The position numbers and the translations under genes are program-made. The notes under the pieces were generated by a model that did not search any database, had not been told where the DNA came from, and saw nothing but the letters and a program-made list of their open reading frames with translations. This document shows positions 56,147 to 64,000 of a stretch of 64,000 bases of DNA, piece after piece. Origin of the DNA: Streptomyces sp. DvalAA-43 (GTDB taxonomy: Bacteria > Actinomycetota > Actinomycetes > Streptomycetales > Streptomycetaceae); NCBI RefSeq assembly GCF_900091725.1, contig NZ_FMBW01000064.1, forward strand, positions 202,093-266,092, in the 5' to 3' direction. Each line of letters starts with the position of its first letter. Within the stretch, counting starts at the first letter, position 1.

Positions 56147-57370
56147 GTGACCGAACAATCCGCGCCCGACCGGGCTGCACCGGCCGACAGGACGCTGCCC
56201 ATCCCCCGTGTCTGTCCCTTCTCCCCACCCCCCGAGTACGCCGAGTTGCGGGAGAAGGAGCCGGTCTCCAAGCTCCACCTGCCGAACAAGGACGAGGCGT
56301 GGGTCCTCACCCGCTACGAGGACGTCCGCGCCGTGCTCACCGACCCCCGGTTCAGCTCGGACGTCCGGCTCCCGGGATACCCGTTCTTCACCCCCGAGAG
56401 GCCCAACGAGCAGCCCATCCAACTGCTGATCCACATGGATCCGCCGACGCACGGCGAGGCCCGCCGCAAGGTGATCAGCGAGTACACCGCGAAACGGACC
56501 CGGGACCTACGGCCCCGGATCCAGCGCATCGTCGACGAGCGGCTGGACGCGATCCTCAGGGGTCCGCGCCCCGTCGACCTGGTGGCGGAGTTCGCCGTGC
56601 CGGTGCCCGCGCTGGTCATGTTCGAGCAGCTCGGTATTCCCCGCGCGGACCACGCGTGGTTCCTGTCCACCAACTCCCTACTGATCAGCGGTCTCACCTC
56701 GGAGTCCGACCGGGACGAGGCGTTCGGGGCGCTCAGCGGGTACCTGATGGACCTGATCGAGAAGAAGGAGGCCGAGCCAGGCGACGACCTGCTCAGCAGG
56801 CAGATCGCCAAGAACAAGGAGAGCGGCACCTACGACCGCACCTGGCTGACGGGACTGGCACTGCTGCTGTTCATCGGCGGGTCGGAGAACATGACCGGCA
56901 TGATCTCGCTCGGCACGATGGCACTGCTGCGCCATCCTGAGCAGCGCGCGCGGATCGCCGCCGAACCCTCGCTGACCCCGCAGGCGGTGGAGGAGATGCT
57001 GCGCTGCTTCACCATCGCCGAGCTGACGATGACCCGGGTCGCGACCGAGGACGTCGAGGTCGGTGGGAAGGTGATCCACGCGGGCGAGGGCCTGGTGGCG
57101 CTGACCAACGCGGCCGACCACGATCCGGCGGCGTTCCCGGACCCGGACGTGTTCGACATCGACCGCCCGGCCCGCAGCCATCTGGCCTTCGGCTTCGGTG
57201 CGCACCAGTGCCTGGGGCAGAGCCTCGCGAGGCTGGAGTTCCAGGTGATCTTCGACTCGCTGTGTGCCCGCCTCCCCGGCATGGAACTGGCCGTGCCGTT
57301 CGGCGAACTGAAGTACAAGAGTGACGACGAGGGCGTCTTCGGCCTCGTCGAGCTTCCCGTCACCTGGTAG
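56147..57370 (+). CDS. cytochrome P450 (second of two)
   Basis: 407 residues. Haem loop FGFGAHQCLGQSLARLE; ExxR in VEEMLRCFTIAEL; LIHMDPPTHGEARRKV early. In the I helix the usual [AG]G-x-[DE]-T reads GGSENM, so Asn replaces the Thr of the proton relay. GTG at 56147 with GGAG nine bases upstream is preferred; an ATG at 56132 has no ribosome binding site. Likely partner of the same ferredoxin; the unusual I helix suggests non-standard oxidation or cross-linking chemistry. Confidence 0.92.
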   Translation: MTEQSAPDRAAPADRTLPIPRVCPFSPPPEYAELREKEPVSKLHLPNKDEAWVLTRYEDVRAVLTDPRFSSDVRLPGYPFFTPERPNEQPIQLLIHMDPPTHGEARRKVISEYTAKRTRDLRPRIQRIVDERLDAILRGPRPVDLVAEFAVPVPALVMFEQLGIPRADHAWFLSTNSLLISGLTSESDRDEAFGALSGYLMDLIEKKEAEPGDDLLSRQIAKNKESGTYDRTWLTGLALLLFIGGSENMTGMISLGTMALLRHPEQRARIAAEPSLTPQAVEEMLRCFTIAELTMTRVATEDVEVGGKVIHAGEGLVALTNAADHDPAAFPDPDVFDIDRPARSHLAFGFGAHQCLGQSLARLEFQVIFDSLCARLPGMELAVPFGELKYKSDDEGVFGLVELPVTW

Positions 57371-57385
57371 CCGGCGGCCGGACGC

Positions 57386-57426
57386 GAACGCGCTGCCGGA
57401 GGGGATTCCCCTCCGGCAGCGCGTTC
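57386..57426. terminator. bidirectional hairpin between P450 and NRPS genes
   Basis: Perfect 19-bp inverted repeat (57386-57404 with 57408-57426), ATT loop, between the convergent stops of the P450 and NRPS genes. Confidence 0.92.
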
Positions 57427-57427
57427 G

Positions 57428-60400
57428 TCATGCGACGCCGAGCTTCCGGTTGATGATCCTGCTGATCTCGGCGGCCGGTGCCGCGTCGCACATACCCTCG
57501 TGGTCGGCCTCGATATCGTACGCCTCGACGGTCCCGGTGACGTGCTGCTTCCAGTTCCCGTCGTCCCCTGCGTACCGGCCGTCCTGGCTACGCGTCGCCT
57601 TGAAGAACAGGGCGTCCCCCGAGTAGACGGGCGAGGTGAAGCCCTGGAGAATCTCCATGTGGTTGATCCACGCGACCGCGGCCTTGCGCACGACGTCACG
57701 AACGTCGTCCGGGGCGACCATACTGCCGACGTACTCGCCCAGGACGCTCTCGACGTCGTGCGGCGGGGGCACCTCGGCCTCGTGGAAATAAGTGCTCGGC
57801 GCGCAGTCCAGCAGCCCCAGCAGCCCTACGTCGTGACCGCGCCGCTCCAGTTCAGCGGCCATCGCGTGCGCGGCGGTCCCGCCGAACGACCAGCCGAAGA
57901 GATGGTACGGGCCTTCGGGCTGGACCTCCTGGATGCGCCGCACGCAGTCGTGCACGAACTCCTCCACGGACCGGGGCGACGGAGCCCCGCTGAAGGCCGG
58001 CGCCTGGAAGGCGTACACCGGCCGGTCCCTCACGTGCGGGGCGAAGTTGAGGTACGACCAGCCGAGTCCGAACCCGGGCTGAACGAACCAGAGCGGCTCC
58101 CCCTCGCCCCCGGAACGGATCGTCAGCAGCGGCGCGAACGGGTCCTCGACGCGTGATCCCGCGCCGGTGCGCAGCTGGTCGGCCAGCGCGGCGACCGTGG
58201 GGTGCTCGAACACCAACCGGATCGGGAAGCCCACGCCGAAGGCCGCCTCGATGCGGCCGATCAGCTGCGTCGCCAGCAGCGAGTGCCCGCCGAGCGCGAA
58301 GAAGCTGTCGTCGACGCCCACCCGGTCCAGACCGAGCACGTCGGCGAAGATCTCTGCCAGGCGCGCCTCGTGCGCGGTGCGCGGGGCCCGGTACGCCTCG
58401 CCGATGAACTCGGGTTCGGGCAGCGCGGCCCGGTCGAGCTTGCCGTTGGGCGTCAGCGGCAGCCGGTCCATGGCCACGATCGCGGCCGGGACCATGTAGT
58501 CCGGCAGCCGCTCCGCCAGGAACTCGCGCACTTCCCGTACGTCCGGCCCTTCGGCACCCTCGGCCCGGACCGCGTACGCGATGAGCTGCTTGCTGGAGCC
58601 CCTGCCATCCCGGGCGATGACCACCGCCCGCTCCACCTCCGGATACGCCGCGATCGCGGCCTCGATCTCGTGCGGTTCGACGCGGAAGCCCCGCACCTTG
58701 ACCTGGGAGTCGTTGCGCCCGGCGAACTCGAGGTGGCCTTCCGCGGTGCGCCGGGCGAGGTCGCCGGTGCGGTACATCCGCTCGCCCGCAGGACCGAACG
58801 GGTCGGCCACGAACCGCTCGGCGGTCAGGCCGGGCCGCCCGTAGTAGCCCCGGCCCACCCGGCCGGCGACGTACAGTTCGCCGACCGCGCCCGGCGGCAC
58901 CGGGTTCAGCGCCCCGTCCAGGACGTACACCCGCATGTTGCTCAGCGGCGCCCCGATGGGCATGCCGCCCTCGCCGTCCCAGTCGTCGGGGACGGCGAAT
59001 GTCATGGCGTAGAAGTCCTCGGTCTGCCCGTAGCCGTTGATGACGCGGGTGCCGGGCATCACGGTGCGGATCTTGTGCAACAGCTCGGGCGGGAACGCCT
59101 CTCCGGCCAGCACCACGGTGTCGAGACGCAGTTCGCCGGTGCACCGGCCGAGGACCTCACCCAGCGCCGAGGGGACCGTGTGCACCACGCGCCCCTCCCA
59201 GTCGCCCCCCTCGCCGAGGACGAGGACGTCGCGGACCACCTCGACACAGCCGCCGGTGATCAGGGTGAGGAAGTACTCGAACACCGAGATGTCGAAGTTG
59301 ATGGACGCCGCCCCCAGCATCCGTGAGGCGGGCCCCGAACCGAGGATCTCGGCCAACCGGGTCACAGGGTTGACGATGTTGGCGTGCGTGAGCGCCGCGC
59401 CCTTCGGGGTGCCGGTGGAGCCCGAGGTGTACATCACGTACGCCAGGTTGTCCGGCCGCAGATCCGTCGGCAGCACGCCGCGGTCCGCCTGCGTGCCCAG
59501 GTCGACGTCCTCCAGGTGGAGCCGGGGCACATCGGTGGCGGGCAACACGGGGCCGGTTGCCCGGTCGGTGAGCAGGAGGACGGGGCGGGCATCCTCCAGC
59601 ATGAACACCAGCCGGTCGCTGGAGTACTTGGGGTCGATCGGCAGATAAGCCGCACCGGCCTTGAGGATGCCGAGCATCGCCACCACCAGGTCGGCCGAGC
59701 GTGGCAGCGCGAGCCCGACGAGGGTCTCGGGTCCGGCTCCGTGGCGCCTCAGCTCGACCGCCAGCCGATCGGCCCTCTCACCCAACTCACGGTATGTCAG
59801 CGCGACTTCGCCGCACCGCACGGCGACGGCCTCGGGAGTCGCGGCAGCCTGCCGCTCGACGAGCCGGTGGACCGTCTTGTCGGGGATCTCGGCCACGGTG
59901 TCGTTGAACGCCTCCAGCCGCGCACGGTCGTCCGGCTCCAGTGTGTCGATCGCCGCGATCCTGCGGCCGGGGTCGGCCAAGAGCTCCCGCAGGATCCTCA
60001 GCAGCCGGGCGCCCAGGCCTTCCATTGCGTCGTGCGTGAACAGGTCCTGCCGGTATTCGAGGGACAGCTGGAGCCGCGCGGTGGCCACGGCGATCACGGC
60101 CAGCGGATAGTGCGTGCTGCCCGCGTACGGCCGGATGCCGGTGCAGGTGATCCCGGCCCAGGCATTCGCCTCCGTCAGCCCGGACTGGTCCATTGGATAG
60201 GACTCGTAGACGACGAGGGTGTCGAAGAGCCTCTGGAGCCCGGTGGAGTGCTGGATCTCGGCCAGCCCGTAGTGGTGGTGGTCCAGCAGCGCCGCCTGGT
60301 GGCCCTGAAGGTTCGTCAGCAGGTCGGCCAGGGTGTCGGCGGGGGCGATTCGTGCCCGGACGGGCAGGGTGTTGATGAACATGCCGACCATGGCGTCCAC

Positions 60401-63400
60401 TCCACGCAGAGCGGCGGGGCGGCCGGAGACCGTCGCACCGAACACCACGTCCTGACGTCCCGTCACCTGACCGAGCAGGAGCGACCATGCACCCTGGACC
60501 ACCGTGTTGAGCGTCACACCCAACTCAGCTGCCCGACGGTTCAGTTCGCGGGTCTCGTCCACGCTCAGCTCGACCTCGACGCGCTCGGCGCCCGCGCCGT
60601 CCCATTCGGCCGCGCCGGGGGCGAGCAGGGTGGGTTCGTCGACGCCGTCGAGTTCTTCGGCCCAGGCGCGGGCGGCGGCGTCCTGGTCCTGCTCGGCCAG
60701 CCACGCCAGGAAGTCCTGGTAGCCGCGGACCGTAGGCAGCGCCGCGGGGTCGCCACCGGAGCCGTACAGCCGCAGCAGGTCCTGGAGCAGCAGCGGAATG
60801 GACCAGCCGTCGAACAGCACGTGGTGAGCGGTGAGGACCAGCTCCGACGTGTCGTCGTCGAGGTGGACGAGCGCGAGGCGCAGCAGCGGCGGGGACGCCG
60901 GGTCGAAGCGCGCGTGATGGTCGTCGGCCAGCAGCCGTTCGAGGGCTTCGGCGCGTTCGCCCTCGGGCAGCGTGCGCAGGTCCATGTCGCGCCACGGCAG
61001 CTCGACCCCGTCCAGCACCAGCTGGACCCATCCGCCCGCGTCGGGGAGGAACGCGGAGCGCAGGTTGGTGTGACGGTCCAGCAGTGCCTGGCCGGCGGTA
61101 CGCATCCGTTCCGGGTCGACCTGCCCGGAGAGGTGGAACACCAACTGCACCTGGTAGGCGTCGACCGGCGCGTCGGTGAACTTACTGTGGAAGAGCAGAC
61201 CGGACTGGAGCGGCGTCAGAGGCCAGGCCCCGGTCAGACCGGGATAGACCCGCTCCCATTCCTGGATCTGTCCCTGGTCGGCGGAGACCAGCGGAAGGTC
61301 GGACGGGGTGAGGCCGCCCGCGTCGGGCTTGGCCGCGTGGTCGGCCAGCGCGGTGAGCGCGGCCCGCCACAGCTCCGCCAACTCCTTTACGTCGTCCTTG
61401 GCAAGGATCCCGGTCGGGAAGGCGAACGTGGCGTCCAGGCGGGGGCCGCGCGCGGTGTCGGTGACGTAGGAGTTCACCTCCAGCGCCGACAGGACGGGCA
61501 TGTCCGCGTCGAGCACGGCGTCCGCGTCGACGGACTCCAGCGCCTGCGTCCAGCCCAGGCCGCGCAGCTCGTCCGGCATGTCCGTGGCGGAGAAGCGGCC
61601 CAGGTAGTTGAAACCGATCTGCGGCTCGGGATACGCGGCGAGCACGGGGGCCGTGCGGTCGTTGAGGTACCGCAGCAGCCCGAATCCCAGGCCCTTGTCG
61701 GGGATCGCCAGGAGCTGCTCCTTGACGGCCTTGACCAGCCCGCCCGCCGCGTCGCCACCCGCGAAGGCGTCGTCCAGGTCGAACCCGGCGACGTCGAGCC
61801 GGACCGGGAACATACTGGTGAACCAGCCCACCGTGCGCGACAGATCCGCGCCCGGCACCACCGCCTCCTCACGACCGTGCCCTTCCAGCCGCACCAGCAG
61901 CGAACTCTCCTCGCTCGAACGCCACTTCGCCACGGCGAGCACGAGCGCGGCGAGCAGGCCGTCGTTTACCCCGCCCCGGAAGACCGCCGGAATCCGGGTC
62001 AACAGCCCTTCCGTCACCTCGGCGGGAAGCTCGACGCGCACCGTGTCGACAGTCGACATCGTGTCCACCGCCGGGTCCGGCCGCCGACTGCCGATCTCCG
62101 GGTCCGGGCCTTCCAGCACCCTTTGCCACAGTGACAGTTCGGCAGCTCGGCGGTCCGTCGCGGCCTCCTCCACCAAGGCGTGGGTCCAGCGGCGGACCGA
62201 GGTCGCCACCCGCGGCAGCTCCACGACCTCACCCTCACGCACCTGCGCCCATGCCGCCGCCAGATCCGGCAGCAGGATCCGCCAGGAAACCCCGTCGACC
62301 ACGAGATGATGCAGAACCAACAACAGCCGCCCGGGCACCGAGGGACCTGCGTCGAACCAGACGAACTGCGCCATCACACCGGCGACCGGGTCCAACCTTC
62401 CCATCGCCGCGTTCAGTTCGACGGCGGCCGACTCACGCCACCCCGACGCATCCCAACGACCGTCACAAGCAACCCTGCGTATCAGCCCGTCGACCGGCAC
62501 CACACCCGACGGACCCACCCGGAGGCCACACACACCGTCCTCAGTGACCAGGCGCGAGCGCAGCACGTCATGCCGGTCCAGCACTGTGCGCAGGGTCGCG
62601 GCCAACCCGTTCGCGTCGATCCCCTCCGGCAGGTCGAGCAGCGTCGACATCGAGAACCTGTCGATGTCACCGCCCGCCTCCAGGAGGTAGGCGGCGGCCG
62701 GAGGCAGCGGCAGCCGACCGACGCCGCCGCCCGCCAGCTCCTCCAGTACGGCGGCCGTGTCCAGCCGGGCCTTGACGGCGAGTTCGGCCACGGTGCGGGA
62801 CTCGAAGACCTGCCGGGGGCTGATCTCGACGCCGCGTGCCCGGGCCCGCGCGACGACCTGGATCGAACGGATGCTGTCGCCGCCGACCGCGAAGAAGTCG
62901 TCGTCGACGCCCACCCGGTCCAGGCCCAGCACCTCCGCGAACACCGAGGCGAGGATCTCCTCCTCCGGCTTACGCGGCGCCCGGTACTCCCCCGCGGAGA
63001 ACTCCGGAGCAGGCAACGCCGAACGGTCCACCTTGCCGTTCAGATCCAGCGGCATCCGGTCCAGCACGACCAACGCCGACGGCACCATGTACTCGGGCAG
63101 CCGCGCGCCCACGAACCTCCGCACCTCGGCCACGTCCACACCCGCACGCAAATCCGGATCACCGGAATCGACGCCGTACGTCGGCACGACGTAACCCACG
63201 AGCTGCTTGCTGCCCACACCCCGGCCGTCGCGGACCACGATCACGGCCTGGTCGACGCCCGGGTGAGCGAGGAGCGCCGCCTCGATCTCAGCGGGCTCGA
63301 CGCGGAATCCGCGGATCTTCATCTGCGAGTCGCCGCGGCCGAGGTATTCGAGCTGGCCGTCGGCTGTCCATCGGACCAGGTCGCCGGTGCGGTACATGCG

Positions 63401-64000
63401 CTCACCCGCGGGCCCGAACGGATCCGCCACGAACCGCTCGGCCGTCAGCCCCGGACGGCCGTGATACCCACGGCCCACCGCGCCCGCCACGTACAACTCA
63501 CCCACCACACCCACCGGAACCGGAGCCAAACCAGGACCCAGCACATAGGTCCGCATATTGCCCAACGGCCGGCCGATCGGGACGTTGCCGGTGCCGTTCC
63601 AGTCGTCCGGGACGTGGTATGTCGTGGCGTAGAAGTCCTCCGTCTGGCCGTAGGCCTGCATGAGGCGCACGTCAGGGATGGCGGCGCGGACCTTCTCCAG
63701 CAGCGCTGCGGGCAGTGCGTCACCGCCGAGGACGACGGTGTCCACGCTCATCCGACCGGTCACCTGGTCGAGGATCTCGGCGAACACCGAGGGCACGGCC
63801 TGGAGCGAGCCACCGGTCCAGCCGTCGCGCTTGGCCAGTTCCAGTACGTCCTCCACCACGTCGACGCTCGCGCCGACGGTCAGCGCGCTGAACACCTCGA
63901 AGACGGAGACGTCGAAGTTGATCGAGGTGGCGCAGAGCATCCGTGAGCCGGGCGCGACCTGGACGACCTCCGCCAGCCGGGAGACGCCGTTGACGAGGTT
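57428..64000 (-). CDS. terminal NRPS, domain order A-T-E-C-A-T-TE (5' end beyond window)
   Basis: About 2190 residues are visible, running off the right edge. First an A domain (from 64000 to ~63010), T (serine of GGDSIRS at ~62873), epimerisation domain with HHLVVDGVSW and PQIGFNYLG, condensation domain with HHVLFDG, second A (YTSGSTGTPKG; FDISVFEYF; GYGQTEDFYA), T (GGHSLLA at ~58280) and a type I thioesterase (GWSFGG serine at ~57887; LDCAPS; DHEGM). The E-C order predicts a D-residue before the last residue. By eye the pockets read D-V-F-Q-V-G-A-Y-A-K and D-I-F-H-V-A-G-Y-A-K; no substrate assigned. The TE releases or cyclises the product. Confidence 0.93.
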   Translation of the reverse strand, partial: NLVNGVSRLAEVVQVAPGSRMLCATSINFDVSVFEVFSALTVGASVDVVEDVLELAKRDGWTGGSLQAVPSVFAEILDQVTGRMSVDTVVLGGDALPAALLEKVRAAIPDVRLMQAYGQTEDFYATTYHVPDDWNGTGNVPIGRPLGNMRTYVLGPGLAPVPVGVVGELYVAGAVGRGYHGRPGLTAERFVADPFGPAGERMYRTGDLVRWTADGQLEYLGRGDSQMKIRGFRVEPAEIEAALLAHPGVDQAVIVVRDGRGVGSKQLVGYVVPTYGVDSGDPDLRAGVDVAEVRRFVGARLPEYMVPSALVVLDRMPLDLNGKVDRSALPAPEFSAGEYRAPRKPEEEILASVFAEVLGLDRVGVDDDFFAVGGDSIRSIQVVARARARGVEISPRQVFESRTVAELAVKARLDTAAVLEELAGGGVGRLPLPPAAAYLLEAGGDIDRFSMSTLLDLPEGIDANGLAATLRTVLDRHDVLRSRLVTEDGVCGLRVGPSGVVPVDGLIRRVACDGRWDASGWRESAAVELNAAMGRLDPVAGVMAQFVWFDAGPSVPGRLLLVLHHLVVDGVSWRILLPDLAAAWAQVREGEVVELPRVATSVRRWTHALVEEAATDRRAAELSLWQRVLEGPDPEIGSRRPDPAVDTMSTVDTVRVELPAEVTEGLLTRIPAVFRGGVNDGLLAALVLAVAKWRSSEESSLLVRLEGHGREEAVVPGADLSRTVGWFTSMFPVRLDVAGFDLDDAFAGGDAAGGLVKAVKEQLLAIPDKGLGFGLLRYLNDRTAPVLAAYPEPQIGFNYLGRFSATDMPDELRGLGWTQALESVDADAVLDADMPVLSALEVNSYVTDTARGPRLDATFAFPTGILAKDDVKELAELWRAALTALADHAAKPDAGGLTPSDLPLVSADQGQIQEWERVYPGLTGAWPLTPLQSGLLFHSKFTDAPVDAYQVQLVFHLSGQVDPERMRTAGQALLDRHTNLRSAFLPDAGGWVQLVLDGVELPWRDMDLRTLPEGERAEALERLLADDHHARFDPASPPLLRLALVHLDDDTSELVLTAHHVLFDGWSIPLLLQDLLRLYGSGGDPAALPTVRGYQDFLAWLAEQDQDAAARAWAEELDGVDEPTLLAPGAAEWDGAGAERVEVELSVDETRELNRRAAELGVTLNTVVQGAWSLLLGQVTGRQDVVFGATVSGRPAALRGVDAMVGMFINTLPVRARIAPADTLADLLTNLQGHQAALLDHHHYGLAEIQHSTGLQRLFDTLVVYESYPMDQSGLTEANAWAGITCTGIRPYAGSTHYPLAVIAVATARLQLSLEYRQDLFTHDAMEGLGARLLRILRELLADPGRRIAAIDTLEPDDRARLEAFNDTVAEIPDKTVHRLVERQAAATPEAVAVRCGEVALTYRELGERADRLAVELRRHGAGPETLVGLALPRSADLVVAMLGILKAGAAYLPIDPKYSSDRLVFMLEDARPVLLLTDRATGPVLPATDVPRLHLEDVDLGTQADRGVLPTDLRPDNLAYVMYTSGSTGTPKGAALTHANIVNPVTRLAEILGSGPASRMLGAASINFDISVFEYFLTLITGGCVEVVRDVLVLGEGGDWEGRVVHTVPSALGEVLGRCTGELRLDTVVLAGEAFPPELLHKIRTVMPGTRVINGYGQTEDFYAMTFAVPDDWDGEGGMPIGAPLSNMRVYVLDGALNPVPPGAVGELYVAGRVGRGYYGRPGLTAERFVADPFGPAGERMYRTGDLARRTAEGHLEFAGRNDSQVKVRGFRVEPHEIEAAIAAYPEVERAVVIARDGRGSSKQLIAYAVRAEGAEGPDVREVREFLAERLPDYMVPAAIVAMDRLPLTPNGKLDRAALPEPEFIGEAYRAPRTAHEARLAEIFADVLGLDRVGVDDSFFALGGHSLLATQLIGRIEAAFGVGFPIRLVFEHPTVAALADQLRTGAGSRVEDPFAPLLTIRSGGEGEPLWFVQPGFGLGWSYLNFAPHVRDRPVYAFQAPAFSGAPSPRSVEEFVHDCVRRIQEVQPEGPYHLFGWSFGGTAAHAMAAELERRGHDVGLLGLLDCAPSTYFHEAEVPPPHDVESVLGEYVGSMVAPDDVRDVVRKAAVAWINHMEILQGFTSPVYSGDALFFKATRSQDGRYAGDDGNWKQHVTGTVEAYDIEADHEGMCDAAPAAEISRIINRKLGVA

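Noticed and set aside
59384..62134. Open frame of 916 codons on the plus strand
   Set aside because: Antisense to NRPS C and E domains; sequence is Gly/Arg/Val-rich with no domain motifs.

Overview
The window is about 72% GC. It has Shine-Dalgarno sites of the GGAGG type, frequent GTG starts, ATGA or TGATG start-stop overlaps, and gene families typical of Streptomyces: a SARP/BTAD regulator, an Rpf-like wall hydrolase, PP2C/anti-sigma partner switching, many secreted hydrolases and NRPS genes. I read it as chromosomal DNA of a Streptomyces or close relative. No tRNA, rRNA or CRISPR array was seen. Most gene starts were decided by ribosome binding sites; all functional names are read by eye from motifs and were not searched.

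Layout. 1-7.5 kb (minus strand): a complete urease operon, urea transporter > ureA > CbiX-like protein with a His-rich tail > ureB > ureC > ureF > ureG > ureD > amt (cut by the window edge). No ureE was found. 7.7-10.7 kb: a FluC (CrcB) fluoride channel pair, an unrecognised 59-aa gene and an SDR fused to a zinc-finger-like region. 10.9-14.4 kb: a signalling operon (receiver-PP2C phosphatase, CHASE3-type sensor kinase, anti-sigma-type ATPase). 14.4-19.6 kb: two secreted glycosidases (GH92, and GH2 with PA14) with related LacI-type palindromes upstream. 19.7-23.1 kb: FhuF-like protein, EamA-like transporter and a secreted Rpf-LysM-M23 wall enzyme.

23.2-32.9 kb looks like a gamma-glutamyl amine route: GATase hydrolase, APC permease, GlnA4-like glutamine synthetase homologue, aldehyde dehydrogenase and SDR. 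It is followed by a secreted HAD phosphatase and a Tat-exported phospholipase C. I infer that this may connect phospholipid head groups to intracellular ethanolamine breakdown. 33.1-42.4 kb: TetR regulator and 6-phosphogluconate dehydrogenase, a DyP peroxidase-encapsulin pair with a cargo-loading tail, an M64 peptidase, an HTH-TPR regulator, and panD-GNAT-racemase.

42.8-44.4 kb is a graveyard of IS256 and ISL3 fragments. Beyond it lies a biosynthetic cluster that runs off the right end: SARP/AfsR-like regulator, DrrAB-type exporter, beta-lactamase-fold serine hydrolase, an adenylation protein without a carrier domain, a DDAH/arginine deiminase-family enzyme, P450-ferredoxin-P450, and a terminal NRPS (A-T-E-C-A-T-TE). 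The product is not recognised. The NRPS predicts at least one D-residue and thioesterase release.
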